Assembly: GCA_041583495.1 (NCBI GenBank) | Contig: JBFHFS010000013.1 | Location: forward strand, 34,250-98,249 | Direction of reading: 5' to 3' | Length of the DNA stretch: 64,000 nt | From: JBFHFS01 sp041583495 | GTDB taxonomy: Bacteria > Bacteroidota > Bacteroidia > Bacteroidales > Marinilabiliaceae | Part shown: piece after piece, positions 62,054 to 64,000 of the stretch | Layout of the letters: every line of letters starts with the position of its first letter | Numbering within the stretch: position 1 is the first letter of the stretch | Made by a program: the position numbers and the translations under genes | The notes under the pieces: generated by a model | The model's input: the letters and a program-made list of their open reading frames with translations, nothing else | What the model was told of the DNA's origin: nothing | Database searches by the model: none

Positions 62054-62227
62054 TTACCAAATGATTTTCTTGATTTGAGTGGTGTTATGAAGATTTTCTT
62101 CATCAGAGGCATCTTCGGGGGGAGGGTTACCGGTATCCCCGCCAAAAGATTTTTTCAACATGCTGTCGTTGACGGCTTCAAAACTATCGAATTTTTTTTC
62201 TCTGTTAAAGGTCATCTTTGTTTTCAT
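62054..62227 (-). CDS. Candidate double-glycine peptide precursor
   Basis: 57 residues, ATG at 62225-62227 to TAA at 62054-62056. The first ~30 residues are a charged amphipathic leader, with FDSFEAVNDSMLKKSFGG at 13-30, and hydrophobic residues at -7 (L24), -12 (V19) and -15 (F16) relative to Gly-Gly, as in C39 leaders; the -4 position is Ser with Phe at -3, which is off pattern. The predicted core (31-57) starts DTGNPPPEDASDEEN, is Cys-free, and ends IKKIIW. The adjacent C39 exporter with an intact triad is the matching processor. I do not recognise the core. It could be a bacteriocin, a pheromone or a secreted effector. No second copy was seen. Confidence 0.72.
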   Translation of the reverse strand: MKTKMTFNREKKFDSFEAVNDSMLKKSFGGDTGNPPPEDASDEENLHNTTQIKKIIW

Positions 62228-62548
62228 AGCAGTTTCGTGTAGAGTGGTCTATTTGAGTTATTTTAATTTGCTTTTCGAGCCAGGAGGTTTTTTTAGTCCT
62301 GCTGTTTGATCGTTAATACCCAAAAGGCACTTTTCGTAACACGAAAAATTCTTCTTTTTTTTATAAAATATGCATTGCTGTACTTAAAGAGCTATAAATC
62401 AGTGATAAAAAAATTAAAAAAAATATTACTTTGTCAATAATCGATGTTAAATAGACTTCTGTTTGTGGTCGAACACGATTAGAAGGTAAATAATGACCAA
62501 CCAAGGGTTTAAAACTTTTTGTAAATTGCGCCTGTCAATGGGAAACAG
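62228..62548. other. Divergent AT-rich promoter region of the peptide and TPR genes
   Basis: 321 bases without a gene. Poly-A/T stretches occur at 62340-62440. No exact -7/-33 pair was found for either direction. It should hold the start sites for the peptide gene (leftward) and the TPR gene (rightward). Confidence 0.4.
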
Positions 62549-64000
62549 ATGAGGGGGAAATACCTATTAAAAAGCGTTTTTTGGTTGTTTTTGTGCCTGG
62601 TTTTATGGAGGTGCGAATCAACTGTCTCTGCTCAAAAATCTACCCCGATCTCCCATTCTGTTTCGCAAAAGGAAACCACGGCAAAATCTGTTGGCTCATT
62701 TCCACTCTTTCCAACCCTCGACCCCGGTTTTTCTTACGATGAGTTGGTCTCAAAAGTTTCTATTCACGGGGTTAGCCAAAATGAGGAGGCTTTTTACCAT
62801 TGGGTTAATTCTATCCGGTGGGAGACTCTTGAGTTCGGAGAACGGGAGCCGCTGATGAGCTATCTCTTTTGGTTGAAAGGGACTCTTCTTCTATCGGGGG
62901 GAGCGGTTGAGTCTGCCCTGGTTGATTTAAACAAGAGTTTTACGGCGGCCCAAAATTTAAAGCCGCCCCAGGATACCATGGTGCCTAAAATCCTCAACAA
63001 TTTGGCGCTGGCCTATGAAATAGGGAAAAATTATCCCCAGGCCATTGCTCATTATCAGCGAAGCCTTCAATTTTTTGAAAGCAGTAAAAATGCGGGCATG
63101 AAATGGCAGTGGCGGTTTTTTTCACTCAATAATCTGGCATCTCTGTTCGATAAGATGGGCAACTATTCTCAGGCCGACAATTACTACAGGGAAGCCGGGA
63201 CTCTTTTGCATATTGACACCATCTCCAGAGAGAATAGCTTTTTTATCGTTAACTTATTGTCGTTTTATCAAAATTCAGGACAGTCGGGGGCCTTTCATGA
63301 ACTGCAACGAAGGAGTGAGCCCTACTTTTCAGGGCTGGAAGCCTCAACCGAAGAGAAGGCTTTGTTTTTGAATTTTACCGGGGGCATGTATTTCATGGAA
63401 GGCAACTACCGGAAAGCCATCGATTTTAAGAATCAGGCGCTTATTCTTTCCGATTTAACCGGGAATAACCATTTGAGCGCTGAGATAGAATCTCATTTGG
63501 TTCATTGTTACTTTTCACTGGGCGATTATCTCCAGTCTCAAAAATTTGCAACAAAAATATTGGACTCTGATAATGCTGACACCGAATTAAGAATTAGAAA
63601 TTCAGTTCTTTTAGCCAAGATTTATGCCTATCAGGGGAAGACGGAGGAGTCAATCCGTCTTTTGGAGGAGGCACATGATTATCTGGATAAAAAGAAAAGC
63701 AACTACCTGTTTAAAAAAGGTATTCTGTATAATGTTGGGTTAACCTATATGCTTCTGGAAAAATATGAGGATGCGGAAAAATGTTTTTCAGAAAGACTCG
63801 ATATTTTGAAGAAATATTTTCCCGAATATTCAACTCTTTTTGCCAATTCTTATTTGAACTTAGGTACTTCAAACCTGGATTTGGGGCATATTCAAAAAGC
63901 AGAGACTTTTTTCCTAAAAGCATTAGCTATGCTTGAGAAACAGAGCCAGACTCAATTTAATTTGTCCCATCATAAGGTCTATTTGTTAGCGCATCTTTCG
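62549..64000 (+). CDS. TPR-repeat protein (partial, 3' end off the window)
   Basis: ATG at 62549; 484 codons are visible and the frame is open at the window end. A signal-like N-terminus (YLLKSVFWLFLCLVLW, then STVSAQ) is followed by a unique region to about residue 130 and then at least five tetratricopeptide units: NNLALAYEIGKNYPQAIAHY, NNLASLFDKMGNYSQADNYY, GGMYFMEGNYRKAIDFKNQA, YNVGLTYMLLEKYEDAEKCF and LNLGTSNLDLGHIQKAETFF. This layout is common in proteins whose C-terminus carries a CHAT protease or a LuxR/histidine-kinase-type domain, but that part is not visible. Divergent from the peptide gene; a functional link (receptor, target or regulator) is speculative. Confidence 0.85.
   Translation, partial: MRGKYLLKSVFWLFLCLVLWRCESTVSAQKSTPISHSVSQKETTAKSVGSFPLFPTLDPGFSYDELVSKVSIHGVSQNEEAFYHWVNSIRWETLEFGEREPLMSYLFWLKGTLLLSGGAVESALVDLNKSFTAAQNLKPPQDTMVPKILNNLALAYEIGKNYPQAIAHYQRSLQFFESSKNAGMKWQWRFFSLNNLASLFDKMGNYSQADNYYREAGTLLHIDTISRENSFFIVNLLSFYQNSGQSGAFHELQRRSEPYFSGLEASTEEKALFLNFTGGMYFMEGNYRKAIDFKNQALILSDLTGNNHLSAEIESHLVHCYFSLGDYLQSQKFATKILDSDNADTELRIRNSVLLAKIYAYQGKTEESIRLLEEAHDYLDKKKSNYLFKKGILYNVGLTYMLLEKYEDAEKCFSERLDILKKYFPEYSTLFANSYLNLGTSNLDLGHIQKAETFFLKALAMLEKQSQTQFNLSHHKVYLLAHLS

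Noticed and set aside
63711..63923. 70-codon minus-strand frame inside the TPR gene
   Set aside because: Shadow of the TPR frame, with no independent features.

Overview
The window is chromosomal DNA from a member of the Bacteroidota, most likely a marine or anaerobic Bacteroidales/Marinilabiliales-type organism. The sequence evidence is a SusC/SusD pair, five proteins ending in a type IX secretion (T9SS) C-terminal domain, a gliding-motility GldB lipoprotein, a MurF-alanine racemase fusion, many Bacteroidota-type lipoproteins, and promoter-like sites fitting the Bacteroidota -7 element TAnnTTTG. No insertion sequence, integrase, CRISPR array or rRNA was seen. Most of the window is core genome, with two accessory-looking blocks.

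Layout. 1-8.3 kb: a partial HAD nucleotidase, a coiled-coil lipoprotein, rsmI, an unknown acidic protein, the murF-alr fusion (divergent from the previous gene across a palindromic promoter region), a T9SS cargo protein and a Crp/Fnr regulator. 8.5-12.1 kb: nadE, a PorT-family barrel and gldB. 12.5-31.4 kb: a polysaccharide-utilization-type locus (PUL) on the + strand: SusC, SusD, two surface lipoproteins, a phosphodiester glycosidase (NAGPA family), a GHL10-family glycoside hydrolase, two TolB-like propellers, an N-acetylmuramoyl-L-alanine amidase, and after a strong hairpin a T9SS propeller protein. 31.7-36.2 kb: 5-formyl-THF cyclo-ligase, a 55-residue 2[4Fe-4S] ferredoxin, an M20 amidohydrolase and a GH20 hexosaminidase lipoprotein. 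36.6-41.7 kb: DUF1573 protein, MeaB GTPase, TlpA-like lipoprotein and dihydrolipoyl dehydrogenase. 41.8-56.6 kb: TM2 and DUF2752 membrane proteins, a ThrRS-like/uridine-kinase fusion, uvrA, a lytic transglycosylase, dsbD, a KAS III-like enzyme, tRNA-Leu and tRNA-Gly, mutS, a 56-residue membrane protein and comB. 56.7-64 kb: a MATE exporter, then a C39-peptidase ABC exporter, an HlyD-type adaptor, a small HTH protein and a 57-residue peptide with a double-glycine motif, and finally a divergent TPR protein cut by the window end.

Two systems deserve attention. First, the PUL combines enzyme families linked to cell-wall glycans (amidase_3, GHL10, NAGPA), which suggests scavenging of bacterial peptidoglycan or its phosphodiester-linked decorations rather than plant or algal polysaccharide. 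Second, the end of the window encodes what looks like a complete exported-peptide system: a double-glycine precursor at 62054-62227 (too short for ordinary gene calling), an HTH protein, and a matching peptidase-exporter and adaptor. The mature peptide would be about 27 residues, acidic and Pro-rich at its start, ending in a basic/hydrophobic tail. I do not recognise it as a known bacteriocin or pheromone.
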